DNA of 38,892 bases from Suillus spraguei (GCA_016800925.1 JABCPU010000561.1:1-38892), one strand, 5' to 3'; numbered from the stretch's first letter, positions 19,140-30,755 are shown. Program-made: numbers and translations. The notes: generated by a model not told the origin, from the sequence alone.

Positions 19140-20774
19140 TGAGGACTGGACTAAATCTAGAGCTAAGTGGTGTACGGGATTATTGTTGCATAGATTAAAT
19201 TATTGACGTTATTGCAAATGTATTCAAGCTCCGAAATAATATATTCTGGATTATTTTGCCTACGGAAAGTCATCCACTACGAGGTTTCTTTGGACTTGAG
19301 AAAAAATTTCGAAGCTTGAAGCACATCATAAGTCTCATACTGCTGACTTGGATAGGATATCCACATAAATATACAAATATCGAAATGTGCTGCGAAGTCC
19401 CGCAGGCCATGTAGAACTGTGAGCAAATACCTTGTGGTCCAAGTGCACTCGGAACTGTGGAGTCTGTCGCTGCACAAGAACGGAAATTCTGTGCTGCCTA
19501 CAACTTTTCCCACAGTTTACTGACGCTGGGATTAGGATTTCGGATAGTTTCGAGGCGTGCACGGACGCTACGCGCTACGTTTGAATTCTTTTCCTCCCAG
19601 CGCACAGTTCAACAAGTTCTACAATTACACGTATCCGAATCCGTACTGCCTCTCAACAGTTTTTGGTAAAATCAGTTCTCTACATTGTCATTTATTAAAT
19701 ACCGGGGCATATATATCATCTGATGATGATCAAGCCCCCAATCTTGGAGCTATGGGACTCTTGTAGATACCGCAGTGCTACTTTGTGCCATCTTTTTCCA
19801 GCCCAAAACTTTGAAGCCTTCAAGTTCTGGGCCAGAAAAAGATGATGCACTTCCACGAAAGACTCTAAATGCGTCCACATGGCCCTCCGAGCGTTTCAAA
19901 CCATGCTTGTCCCAAGTTGTTCTCTAGATCTCTACTGCGCAGTACATCTAGCTCGTCAAACATACCTCCGACCATCTTTCCGAAAGCCTTCTTCTTCCAT
20001 GGACCATCGGTCAACCACTAACCTCAACAGCCCGGCTACTATTCAGCCTTCCTAAGGCTCCAAACACAACTCTAGAATTCACCTCCCTCTCCAGCCACCT
20101 CTCATTCCTCAGCACTATGTACATTGTCTCGATCGATGGCAGAATTATACCGCTGCTTCTGATTCTATACTATATACTGTCATATATATTCTTCCATTCA
20201 TTCCTTTCTCATTGATATATATATTTGTACACAGATAGCGATATCACTTGTCGAGTACAACTTGATTGCTTGTTAATTCTGTTGGATTATCAGGGGTCGA
20301 GGTACGAGCTCGACACTTATCGGGAATCTTCGGGATCAATGGCGCATCAATGGCGCAATATTACCGGGCGTCAGCAGCATGGTTTTAGCGTTGACTGGCA
20401 TATATAAGGAGGTATCTTTCTGTAGGAGTTCACTATGCGTTTGTCAGCGGGTTCACTGTAAAACCTGAGTTGGTATTACTTCGCAGAACGTGTCCGAGAC
20501 TTGCGTGCAACTCAACAAATTCAGGATTTCGTGATGCTGGGACAATAGTGGCAGAGCTTACACTTTCACAGCACGAAATCGCAAGGCATCACTAGGTGTG
20601 ATTGTCTAGAAATTCATGTCTTATTTCTGACGCTGTGCTACAGCAACCCTTCAGATTCTTACTACTCATACCATGTTACGTGAGAAACTTTTCTGGCGAA
20701 AACAGATACATCAGCACTCAGACTCTTCGGGAAACATCGAGGAATAACAATGCTCACTCAGTGACCGCATGTTC
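19140..20774. other. No gene recognised; one long palindrome
   Basis: Open frames are 60-78 codons and overlap each other on both strands. No domain is seen. A near-perfect hairpin lies at 19785-19850 (listed separately). TATA-like runs occur near 20215 and 20400 without a following gene. Confidence 0.45.
19785..19850. repeat. Near-perfect palindrome / hairpin
   Basis: ATCTTTTTCCAGCCCA (19790-19805) faces TGGGCCAGAAAAAGAT (19828-19843). The centre, AACTTTGAAGCCTTCAAGTT, is itself nearly self-complementary, and GTGC/GCAC extend the outer end. Almost the whole 66 bp can pair, so there is essentially no loop. Confidence 0.75.
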
Positions 20775-21075
20775 TCATGTGCAGCATGCACCGCTGGTCG
20801 TCACCTCACAGCAATTGGGGCGGTCTGCAACTCCTACGAACTCGTCTGTCAATGCACATTCATGGATGAACAAGTTCCCGCCGTTAGAATTCACGTCCTG
20901 TGAACACCCATGGCCACCTGCGAACAACCGTAAGTACATTCGGATATTCCGGAACACATGATTTGTGTAAAGAGCACTCACCGGGCATCGCAGTGCTGGT
21001 CAATAGGGTCTTACACAGTAACCACGCCAACCATCGCTGCGGCAGACACAATCATAGTGGTGAGCGATAATTCAT
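20775..21075 (-). pseudogene. Dead paralogue of the small cysteine-rich secreted protein
   Basis: The second exon (20775 to about 20916) encodes GGHGCSQDVNSNGGNLFIHE and ends CCEVTTSGACCT, clearly matching the gene at 30756-31067 (GGYGCSQDASVNGGN, CCEATTSGAYCT). The first exon (21075 to about 20982) begins ATGAATTATCGCTC. It has lost bases near the start and has a TAA where the active copy has the tyrosine after its signal peptide. A good donor GTGAGT and an acceptor TTCGCAG frame the intron. One cysteine of the active copy's C-rich stretch is missing. It is on the opposite strand to the active copy. Confidence 0.8.
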
Positions 21076-22635
21076 GTTTATGATGCAAGAGAGGGTTGTG
21101 GCTCGATGATTTTTAGTGGAGTCGAAATTTAGTACTCGTCCCTCGAATTTGTATGCACCAAACGAAGACATATTTCTACCTTCCATCCTCGATGCCAATC
21201 ACAACCGACTGCCAACGGAATACGCGTGGAACGGGTTGGTGTAAAGCGATGCTTTCCCATCAAATGCCATAGTAGTACCTGTAACGACTGATCAATGCAT
21301 ATGTTTCGTGGACGCACAGAAGTCACATTCAATTCTATGCAAAGTTAGGAGTCAATCTTGTCCAGTCCGTGATATCTGCGGTATCTATTCACCGCTCATG
21401 CATAGATACTTTCACCTGCCAACGTAATCCAAGACACGAGTAAAATATAACAGGTCAGTCGAAGGGCTGCTGTTGAATGGAGACATGTATGGTCGACACC
21501 GCGGAAGCACCTTAATGATAGCTTGACGAAAGTCATGCACTTCCTGGCAACCGCAGTCACTCGCCCACCGCTGTTTCAGTTCATAAACACTGACTTTTTC
21601 CTGCATTAGCGTTCTATTGAAATCTTGTGAGTTTTATAATCTTCGTGCAATCTAGTTCGACTCATCCTGTTCAGGCTAGAGGAAAATGCAATTCGACCTG
21701 GGTTTAACGCTGGAATCTGTACCTTCATTTCAGAGTCGAATCAAGAATAATTAATGAATGTTCATACTGTCTCCAAAGATCATATCTCCGTGCTAGCCCT
21801 TAAATTGGTAAACAAGGAAGTTGCTGACATAGCTCACCGAGCACAAAATGTCAAGACGCCTTGATGAAATTTCTAAGCAAAGCGTCAACCCAAGGCCGTC
21901 ACCTGCCTGCACAATGGCCCACTACTGCTTCGCTTCTTTGTCAGACCTTTGATAAGTTACTGGAGGTCAGAGAAGAAGCGAAGCAACTGTTTAATACAAA
22001 AAGAGGCCGCCCTTGAAATGTTCATGCAATGATACAAAATTTATTGATCAAATATTGATGAGCATGGAGGCACCGGTAGTGTACCTACATAGACATGTCA
22101 AACAGTGCAGTAACATCGACGTTCAAGTCAAAAGTTGATTCACATGGTCACGGCGAGTGTGTTCTTTTGAGTGTTCTGTCGGAGTGTCAAAATAAAGTTG
22201 CACCCACCGTTGTCTGAACCCCTCCCCGTACACAGATAGAGTCCAGAGGAACATTGGCTTAATGACATAATTTGGTCTTACAGTCAGAGTGCCTCCAATG
22301 TTACTAGTTGTATTGATGGCGACTCCTCGCGGAATACAATTCATGCATTGTGAACGGTGAACTGCGGTAGTTTCAGGTACCCAACCATCTGTATTGCATG
22401 ATTAGGTAGTATACTCACGGATTCTACGGCACTTTGAACTTCCATGCACTTCGCCCACACAAATATTGGTCATCCTATACATCCCACCCGAGACCTGAAT
22501 TCTCGGTGCATTGGACCCTTGATCTCCGGAGCGTAACCTTGACTCACTGAGGTTTGAGAACTGTAAAATCAGTTATTATACTCCCTCTGGCGACACCAGG
22601 GGAGCAGCCGGGGTCCTTCTCTATGACTTCCATTC
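21076..22635. other. No gene recognised
   Basis: Only short frames. The minus frame at 22123-22344 (73 codons, with a VRPNYVIKPMFLWTLSVYGE stretch) looks protein-like, but I cannot assign it and find no exons around it. Confidence 0.4.
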
Positions 22636-22875
22636 CAGAGAAAGATCGTACAACCCGATTGTTCGGAGGCAGATAGAGACATCCGAGCATTATCAGAATC
22701 AGATTCTTTGATTTTGATTTTCCGCGTTGTCAGTGACTCGTCGCCCAAAAGGTTGGCAATATGGAAGTCGAAATTGGTAAATCAAAATGGGGGTGAAGGA
22801 CCGCCGCGAGTTGACAGCTAGGTTATCAATCTATCGATTATTCTTCGAGTCTTCGACACCCACACGCCACTCATT
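22636..22875. repeat. Diverged direct repeat, copy 1
   Basis: Aligns by eye with 23036-23270: AGAAAGATCGTACAACCCG, then CAGATAG, AATCAGATTC, AGTGACTCGTCGCCCA-AAGGTTGGC, AAAATGGG, GCGAGTTGACAGCT, CCCACACGCCACT and GCGGACT. No coding potential is evident. Confidence 0.65.
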
Positions 22876-23035
22876 TGCGGACTTGAAACGATGGAATATG
22901 CCGCATCTGTGCGACTGCCGTCCATCATTGTGCGACGTGCGGCGTATCAATAACATGGCCTATAGCAAAGGAAATATGTGCGATAGCAATGATCCATGAT
23001 AGTGATTTGAAGCTACTTGATCCTCTTCAACCACC

Positions 23036-23270
23036 GAGAAAGATTGCAGCCCGGTTGTCTGGGGACGGATAGGAGATTCAGATTCAGATTCCCTGACTAT
23101 TCGGTTAAGGGATGACTACAAGTGATTCGTTGTCCATAAGGTTGCTGATATGAGAATTCAGAATGAAAATGGGAGCGAAAAGTTGTCGCGAAGCTGACAG
23201 CTGAGCGACGTAGGCGGCCTATCAAGTTCATCAACGCCCACAAGCCACTTCTCTGTGGACTCCGATCAGT
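23036..23270. repeat. Diverged direct repeat, copy 2
   Basis: Partner of 22636-22875: AGAAAGATTGCAGCCCGG, AGATTCAGATTC, AGTGATTCGTTGTCCATAAG, GTTGCTG, AAAATGGG, GCGAAGCTGACAGCT, CCCACAAGCCACT and GTGGACT. The two copies are about 400 bp apart and lie upstream of the kinase cluster, so they may be duplicated upstream DNA or an old transposon pair. Confidence 0.65.
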
Positions 23271-23646
23271 AGAATCCTTTCTGTGAGACTTCTTGTGGAC
23301 TCCGGCGGAGTGTCAAAAAATTCTTTGGAAAATGTTCATTGAGAAAGAGATCGTACCCGATAGGCCAAAGGTAGGTGATGTTGTAGTGATACCAAGAAGA
23401 TGCTGGCAGAATAAGTATTGAAGATCAGATGCTGTAGGGTCGTGTTGATGAGTCGGAGTGATGTGTTGTCAACTGCGCCACCGAACACTGACCGAGAATT
23501 TGGCTCTGCATCAACTTCGTTCAACTGTGATCTGTGGACCTTGACTCAAAATGTCCGACAGCGGTGCTACGCTGGCTTAAAAAGCGAGTTCAGAACTCGT
23601 CTTGTTTCCAAGATTCACTTTTCCATCTATCTTCCAAAGGCTCATC

Positions 23647-26286
23647 ATGGCCAACGATACTGGCACCGCTGCACCAGTGACGAACACACCTCCCCGCAAC
23701 TCTGGCTTGCCTGCCGAACTCAAATCCACCCCACACGCAGTTGGGTCCGCCGTTGTCAGCGAACATATTGATACTCTAGGCGTCAAGTGCGTCAGATCTT
23801 CCTTATGCTCCCGCCACCATTATCCATACTAAACTTCGTTATTCATGCAGCGTTGACGACGTCCATCCATGGATCGGGCGGGATGTCAAGAACTACAAGA
23901 ATGTGGCGCAGACGAAATGCTGCAGCAGCTCCTTGAAATGTGCACTTCTCAATCCCTTCCTCCTAGTCAGAAGTCGACGCTATTCGATACTTCCCTCGAG
24001 GCTGTCCTGCACCTCTGCAATGGACGAGGTAAAGCGCAGACAATCAAGAAACACTTGACTGAATTGTAAGCAAGCACATCAAAGGTGTGAAATAAGACTA
24101 ACGCCATTATCAAGCTGTAATCGCGCGGGCGAAACCCATCCTACACTGATTTCGTCCAAGCTGCTAATTGGGCACTTCGTGGACTAGAGAAGGTGAACGT
24201 ACCTGGAATACCAGTTTTAAAGACGACGATACCAAGATCCTCTTTCATGTGAATGATCCATCGCTCATACATCAAAAACACCAGGGAAAGACGTCCATCC
24301 GCAAGCCTGACGTCGTGGTCGTATCTTACGAGAGCGCTAGGATGCCATGCTGGAGGGACAATCCGTATACGCATCTGCGTCCAAAAGCCTGCTGAGGAGA
24401 ACTTCCAATGGACGAATGTTCGAACCACATTTGAGTTCAAACGCCCGCAGAAACATCTTCCTCATCCGCCGTCGACTTACAATAAGGACTACGTGGTTCC
24501 TACCGTCATGTACATGAATTATATGGAGGAGACGAACCCGCCTGCTGAGCCAACAGACTCAACACCTGCCACTGGTCCTGCTCAGACCTCCTACAAGAAG
24601 TCGAACGAGGGTAAGCCGCCCAGTATGTATTACCATTACTTCTTTTGACATTTGCGACGCAGTACAGAATATATCCGATCGACTCAGGAGCAACAAACGC
24701 GGCTCTGATCATCTAGGCTCTAGCGAACCGTCCAACCTCAAACGATCCAAACAGGACAAAGAGAGGGAATCCAGGCAGGAGCAGGAGGAACAGGAGGAGG
24801 AGGATAAGAAGAATAAGAATAAGTCGGATAAAGATAAACGTCATCCTGTCGTCCAGAATGGTTTGTATGTTGCGGAGATGTTCGCGGCTCATACGGCGCG
24901 TCAGCACGTCATCTCCTTCATCGTAAACAGTAAGTCGAAGCAATACTATCGTTCTGTCGTCAAACTGATGGAAATTCCAGACAATATCATTTATATCTGG
25001 TGGTTTGATCGTCAGCATACAATCCAATGCGCTGGCATCAACTTCATCCAGGACCTTCCACGCTTTATGGTCTTGCTCTTCATCATGCAGCGTATGGGAT
25101 ACGAGCAATGGGGCTTCATCCGCTATTCGAACCTAAACCTGGATATGAAGGCGAAATTATCGTCGAATATGAGGAGGACAAGGAGTGCCAGGATAAGATG
25201 AAGAAGTCCAAGAAAAAGCGCGTCGTCGACCTCACATTGGATTTGAAGTCTAATGAGCGCACGACTCATTTCGGTCTACGCGGACGTGCAACCACTCTGT
25301 TTCCAGTGAAGAGCAGGGCGCTATCGGCTCAGCCCGGCAGCCCCATTTTCTTAACGAATCCACAGAATTGGTTGCCAAGCTCTTTTGGCCAGAAGAGGCA
25401 CGCCGGAGCGAGCCCGAGATCCTTGAAGAGGTTTATAAGATTGCGCGAGAAGATCCTGATGTATCGGGCCATGTTCCAGAGATGGTCTGGTTCCACAAGT
25501 TTGAAGGAACATCCACAGCGATAATCAGGAAGGCCCTAGGAATCGACGACACAGGCAGTCGCGTTCTATACATCATCGTATTCAGAAAGCTTGACCCGAT
25601 CACGACGCTGAGCGGTGACGAGTTCCTCCTCGCATGGTGGGAAGTCGTCAAGTGTAAGTGTCCTGTCCTTTTTTCATGTTCTTTCTCATCGACTCACTCT
25701 GACAGGCCATCGCGCCCTCTGGAAGAGGGGTGTACATCATCGCGACGTCAGCCCCAGCAATATCATGGGATACCGTTTACGCGGTCGATTTATGAGCGTC
25801 CTCAACGACTTCGACTTATCGTCGATCAAACAATTTTTGTCATCGGCCAAAAATGGTCCCCAAGGCTTTGAACGCACAGGAACGGTACCATTCATGTCGT
25901 TACACCTTCTTGTGCCAGAAGCCATTGCAGGTCAAGTCGAGCACATGTATTATCATGATGCAGAATCGTTCATCTGGGTCCTCACTTGGATCTGTCTTCG
26001 GTATGACAATGGCAAGCTTCTCAGGAAGAACAGACCACTCGATGATTGGCTAACAGTGGATGCCATGGGATGCCATGACAAAAAAATGGGCTTTTTGGCA
26101 AGGCTGAGTAGCATGCGTCCAACGCCATCGCACCAAAAGAACTTTGACGTTGCAATGCAGTGCTTAGCGGTGATTTACAAATATGCAGGCCCATTTCAGT
26201 CCATTCCAGTGGACGATGAAGTCGTATTCAACACATGGCTCGAGAACCATGTGCCCGAGAATGTGCTTCAAGGCAATATCTTGTAG
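23647..26286 (+). pseudogene. FunK1-like protein kinase, copy 1 (frameshifted)
   Basis: The start ATG at 23647 is followed by the family's N-terminal pattern: VDDVHPWIGRDVKNYKN, QQLLEMCTSQSL, ILFHVNDPS, KTSIRKPDVVVVSYESA, FEFKRP, HVISFIV, IYIWWFDRQ, INFIQDLPRFMVLL and THFGLRGRATT. The kinase core follows: VAKLFWPEEARRSEPEI, EFLLAWWEVVK, HHRDVSPSNIMGYRL (catalytic HRD and N), NDFDL in place of DFG, and FMSLHLL...WVLTWICLRY. Likely introns are 23787-23850, 24611-24662, 24930-24980 and 25654-25705. Frame breaks remain near 23910, 24210, 24375, 25115 and 25340 that introns do not explain, so it is probably dead. The last exon (25706-26286) is intact and ends at 26286. FunK1 kinases are a multi-copy fungal family of unknown substrate. 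Confidence 0.8.
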
Positions 26287-26496
26287 GGTAGGTATACCTG
26301 GGCAGCGTGATATCTAGTACATACCAATACTCATATACATAGACCTCTTGTAACATTCAAGTTCACAATTATATCCCTCCTGTTTTCGTCTATTATGTGA
26401 GTGACGAGTACTAAGTCTTAGCTATCATCATAGGGATCATTCAAATCAGGGGACTACGAAAGTTAAAGTGCACTGGCGGCGATAATCAGGAAGGTA

Positions 26497-27125
26497 CAGT
26501 TGACTTGCTCATAATGTATAGCGATCCGGGAATGGCCCACAATATGAGCTACCAAATAATTCCCACGGTGCGCGCTGCTTGCACCAATAAATGGTATGCT
26601 ATTTGGTAATCCAGAATTTGTCCAATGTAGCCTGCTTCGCATTCTGCAACTCCTCACGCCGTAGTGCTGCTCGAAATGCACGAAATTTGTGAACAAGATT
26701 GAGTGAAGAATCAGCACCAACTCGCGCAATACATGCCGCCTCAAGCTTTTCGCACATCGGAATCAGTTCAATAGCACAAACCTTGGGTGGATCATCCTCA
26801 TCCTCATCATCTGATTCCACTTCAACCAGCTCCCCACTCCTAATTGCTTGCCGGCGCCGAATTTCTGCAACAATTGCATCGCCATCTTCATAAGCAGTTA
26901 CTTCCCCGACATTCTTCTCTTCTTGAGGATCGAGAATATCGTCAACAGTCAGTGGTGCACCAATGGTCCGTATCTCATAATGTATATCGGACCTTCAAAG
27001 GCTATACATTATATATTATACAATTTTCTGGGCGTCTACCCGCATACCACGACAGGAACTGCCAAAAGTCGATACAATATGAGATTTGTACACTACTAAC
27101 GTATACATTATGAGCAAGTCGACTG
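26497..27125 (-). mobile_element. pogo-like DNA transposon, internally deleted
   Basis: The 629-bp element has 24-bp terminal repeats, CAGTTGACTTGCTCATAATG... on the left and the complement of CAGTCGACTTGCTCATAATG... on the right (one mismatch). It is flanked by TA (26495-26496, 27126-27127). The kinase reading resumes exactly after it. The CAGT start and TA target fit the pogo/Fot1 branch of the Tc1-mariner superfamily. Confidence 0.85.
26599..26900 (-). pseudogene. C-terminal remnant of a pogo-type transposase
   Basis: The minus-strand frame reads an acidic linker (DDEDEDDPP), then MCEKLEAACIARVGADSS, HKFRAFRAALRREE and NAKQATLDKFW before a stop at 26599. This resembles the tail of CENP-B-like pogo/Tigger transposases, after the DDE domain. 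The HTH and catalytic parts are missing, so the element needs a helper. Confidence 0.65.
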
Positions 27126-27184
27126 TACTAGGAATCGACGACACGGGCAGCCGCGTTTTATACATCATCGTATTCAGAAACCTT

Positions 27185-27346
27185 ATGACGCTTCAAACGC
27201 CACTTTAATAAAGTGCGCGATACGCATCCCAGCATTGGCAACTGGTGTATCGTGCACTTGACGTTGTGTATCGCGCACTTGACATTGTGTGTCGTGCACT
27301 TGATGCTGTATCGCGCACTTTATTAAAGTGGCGTTTGGAGCGTCAT
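27185..27346. mobile_element. 162-bp MITE with internal 21-bp repeats
   Basis: Terminal repeats of about 39 bp (ATGACGCTTCAAACGCCACT... and its complement ...AGTGGCGTTTGGAGCGTCAT) differ at one position. The flanks are GAAACCTT and AAAACCTT, an 8-bp duplication with one mismatch, as in hAT elements. The uninterrupted site is visible in copy 1 (CAGAAAGCTTGACCCG). The middle holds three and a half copies of a 21-bp unit containing GTGTATCGTGCACTTGA. Confidence 0.85.
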
Positions 27347-27699
27347 AAAACCTTGACCCGATCACGACGCTGAGCGGTGCCGAGTTCCTCCTCACATGGT
27401 GGGAAGTTGTCAAGTGTAAGTGTCCTGTCATTTTTTCGCACTCTTTCTTATCGAGCCACTCTGATAGGCCATCGCGTCCTCTGGAAGAGGGGTGTACATC
27501 ATCGCGACGTCAGCCCCAGCAATCTCATGGGATACCGTTTGCGTGGTCGATTTATAAGCGCCCTCAACAATTTTTTGTCGTCGATCAAACGCTTTTTTGT
27601 CCTCGATTCAGGACGCTCCCAATTAGCCTACGGGAAGTCACCCATTAACAATACATAGTCAACTATGATATTTTAATTTGTTCATCAGCTTACTGATGT

Positions 27700-28709
27700 A
27701 GGCCTCGTTTTTTCTGTTTCGGAACTCCGACAATAATGGCATGCTAGCGCTAATGCACCGGAGACACCTCTTCCTTCTCCGACCAACTCATGTTCTTCCC
27801 GCAGGCAGTCATGGTTGGCTCCGATATCAGATATACTGATACTCTATGCTTTCGCAACAAGGGCACGGAGGTGGATGGCCACTCCCCAGAGACATGGATG
27901 GTCTGCCAGTGGTTCCACGAGTCCAAAGGAGCATCTACGACGAAGATCAGAACGGTACTAGGACTTAGAGAAGCTGAACAGCGCAGCTGTATCCTGCTAA
28001 ACATCAACGTGTCCAAAAAACTTCTCCCAATCACGACATTGACCAGGGACGAATTTCTTGCCGTGTGGTGGCAACTTGTGATGAGTAGGTGTTCTTACTT
28101 TCTTGTGTTCTTTATCATCCATTCACTACTCTTACAGGCCATCGCACTTTCTGGAAGAAGGGCATGCATCACTGCGATGTCAGCCCCAGTAATCTCATGG
28201 GATACCGCTTAGATGGTCGATTTATTGGCATCATCAACGACTACGACTTATCATCGACTACACGAGATAGTTCCAGAGGCCTCGAGCGCATAGGAATGAT
28301 ACCTTTCATATCGTTACACCTGCTCGTGCCACAAGCAATCGCAGACAAGGTCGAGCACATATACTATCATGTTGCTGAATCACTCATCTGGGTCCTCACT
28401 TGGATCTGTCTTCGGTATGAGAATGGCAAGCTTCTCAGGAAAAACAGACCACTCGATGATTGGCTAACAGTGGATGCCATGGGATGCCATGAGAAAAAAA
28501 CGTCCTTTTTGGCAAGGCTGCGTAGCATGCGTCCAACGCCATCGCACCAACAGAACTTCGACGTTGCAATGCAGTGCTTAGCGGTGATTTACAAATATAC
28601 AGGCCCATTTGCGTTTGTTCCCGCGGACGATGAAGAGGTATTCCTAATATGGCTCCAGAACCATGTCCCGGCGCTTTTGCGTGAAGGCAATCCTTTTTCT
28701 GGTCAGTAG
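27700..28709 (+). pseudogene. FunK1-like kinase, copy 2 (N-terminally truncated)
   Basis: The recognisable sequence starts about 27760 (DQLMFFPQAVM, matching VAKLFWPEEAR of copy 1) and is open from 27790. An intron at 28085-28137 precedes the core exon 28138-28709. The catalytic loop reads MHHCDVSPSNLM, so the HRD arginine is cysteine, and the DFG site is NDYDL. The region TWICLRYENGKLLRKNRPLD to the C-terminus is almost the same as copy 1. The first half of the family protein is absent, and upstream sequence is frameshifted. It could be transcribed, but it lacks the nucleotide-binding lobe and is best read as a relic. Confidence 0.75.
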
Positions 28710-30667
28710 GGCAGGTAGGCAGCGTACCTCCAAAAGGTGATGTTACATCCTATCGTGTAGATTCAATGAAGAACGAACATCGGGCTCTGTGCCGCCCGCA
28801 AATAGTGTAGGGGGCAAAACTACTCAGGGTCAGTTTTGCCGAATATAACCGACAGAGCTGGTAAAACTAGAGTTTGCCGCCCTCCCTCCGCGTGAGTTTC
28901 GCCGATGACCAGGCACAACCAATTTTGCCATCATATTATCCACCCCATACACACACAATTCCCCCTGCGTCAACTTCGTTCAAGTATCATCAATTATGCA
29001 AAGGAACGATTGATTGTGGTCCTTGCAAGTCGTATATTTAGTATTGCGCTCCACCCTACAGCTGACTCTTGCTCCGATTTGCATCCTCTTGTTTTCAACG
29101 CTCACTCTTCTGTTCCGTAAGTCCTTGTGGCCAATAATGTCGGCATCGATGCACTTCTCCACGAGCTCAAGCCTACTACCTTGCAAAGAGTTGGCTCTGT
29201 TTTTTCAATGAATGTACCATTAATCTGCTTACACATTGAGGGGTAGTACCGTAGTACGAAGGTGGAAGGCGGCTCCGCAGAGATTGTAATGTGGCATATC
29301 ATTTTGTAGAATGAGCACTAACCCTGGTGTCCTCTCATTCCACCAGGAGCCTGTTTTAGCTTGTGTTTTGGTGTGATCCATCCCCGCAATCCCCTCTCTG
29401 CAAGCGCGCTCCAGTGGTAGTTCGTACGATGCAATCGTGGTCCATAATACTTTGGTTCGCATGGGTTAGTATCTTCAAGTCAAGACGCGTTGTTCGGGTT
29501 TTTTTCCATCCTTGTATAATCAGTGCTGAGGTGTATGGACACTGGAGTGCGATGTGCTAACAGACTTTCCACGGAGATAGGTAGCGGAGGGAAAAAGCTT
29601 TTGATCCTTGGACTACAAACGAATATCGGCCCGTGTCGGACCTCGGCAGCTGTGGGCGGTTGCAATCAGCAACGAATCAGCAACGGTTACGCCCCAAGGC
29701 TGTTCGTGCTCCACCATTAGAAAGCGAGATGACAGTATATCGTCAGCAATGAGCACTGCATCGGTAGATACGGAACACTGGAGATTGGTACGCGCAAGCA
29801 AGGTTCTGCCCGCGTTAATTCCGAGTCATAAGACTCGACGGGAATTCTGATACAGTCAAAAACACGGAACTCGAAAAGCTAATCTATATAGTCGTTAGTA
29901 TTATTGATCATGGGATAGCTGAACTACCTCTAGAATAGAAGTTAAGTACGCCTCCGCGTGCTATGAACAAGCGCTGGCATATGACATGCATGATGATCGG
30001 ATCACTCGACCACTTTCGATGCCACGTCTGCGCAGTGCGTCTAACCGTTGGGAATTCCAATCCTCCTGTAATATCATCCGCCTTCTAAGCAATTTTTGGC
30101 AAGGTATCCGATGGCTATACAGGATCCATGACATAGTACAAGTGGTTCATGATATCATATATCTTATCTGAATCGTAGATGTCAAGGTTGTTGAGTGACG
30201 GAATAGTCAGCCCTGCCGAATCATACTATCGACTGAGGCTCAAGAGTCGAACGGCATTTCATTTGCAGATTTGCACCCTAATCCAAAGACCCCCCGTATC
30301 CTTTTGACGTTCATCAGACAGCGCGTCAGCGTCATAATTTAAAGACTGAAATATTGAACAAATCGAAAACAAGAGACCGAGCTGTACATTTGTCGTTGTA
30401 TCACGGCGAGACCATTGCTTTGATACATGATTGCGCGTCCATCGCCTCGGATAGGTCATGTGGAGTGATGCGCAGCATTCAAAGATCAATCTCGTAGCCC
30501 CGTATGCATCTAGGCCGCCAAATTTTACGTCCGTCTGCAGTGGAATATTACAATTTTGATGGAAATGCCATGCAATTTGATCCAAGGTAACCTACCAGTC
30601 ATAGCCTGACCTACGTCGGATATGAATATAGGAATGCATCGTTGTCTGGGGCATGCGGGAGCTGCAG
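28710..30667. other. No gene recognised
   Basis: Only short, overlapping open frames. The longest is a 108-codon minus frame at 30259-30585 with no recognised domain. Words such as GTTTTGCC and GGCAAAAC repeat near 28810-28900 in both orientations, without clear ends. Confidence 0.45.
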
Positions 30668-30675
30668 TATAAAAG
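30668..30675 (+). promoter_or_regulatory. TATA box of the small secreted protein gene
   Basis: TATAAAAG lies 88 bp upstream of the ATG at 30756. The leader between is rich in CA and CT (CTCAACTCAACAG, CTCTCCTCACTACAAAC), as is common in strongly expressed fungal genes. Confidence 0.7.
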
Positions 30676-30755
30676 CGAGAGGAGATTGTTAGATTTCCAC
30701 TCAACTCAACAGAAGATAAATCATCATCAAGCCTTGCACTCTCCTCACTACAAAC

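Larger units (their letters stand above)
26458..27605 (+). pseudogene. FunK1-like kinase fragment, copy 3, split by two transposons
   Basis: Three pieces (26458-26494, 27126-27184 and 27347-about 27605) line up with 25495-25835 of copy 1. Shared words are GCGATAATCAGGAAGG, CTAGGAATCGACGACAC, CATCATCGTATTCAGAAA, TTGACCCGATCACGACGCTG, the intron with its GTAAGTGTCCTGTC donor, and HHRDVSPSNLMGYRLRGRF. It stops in the middle of the kinase core. Keeping the intron shows a DNA duplication. A pogo-like element and a MITE have since landed in it. Confidence 0.85.

Noticed and set aside
27190..27345. CRISPR-like array from the 21-bp units
   Set aside because: The units are directly adjacent without unique spacers and lie inside a MITE in a eukaryotic context.
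30259..30585. 108-codon minus-strand frame
   Set aside because: No recognisable domain, splice structure or promoter; length is within chance expectation.
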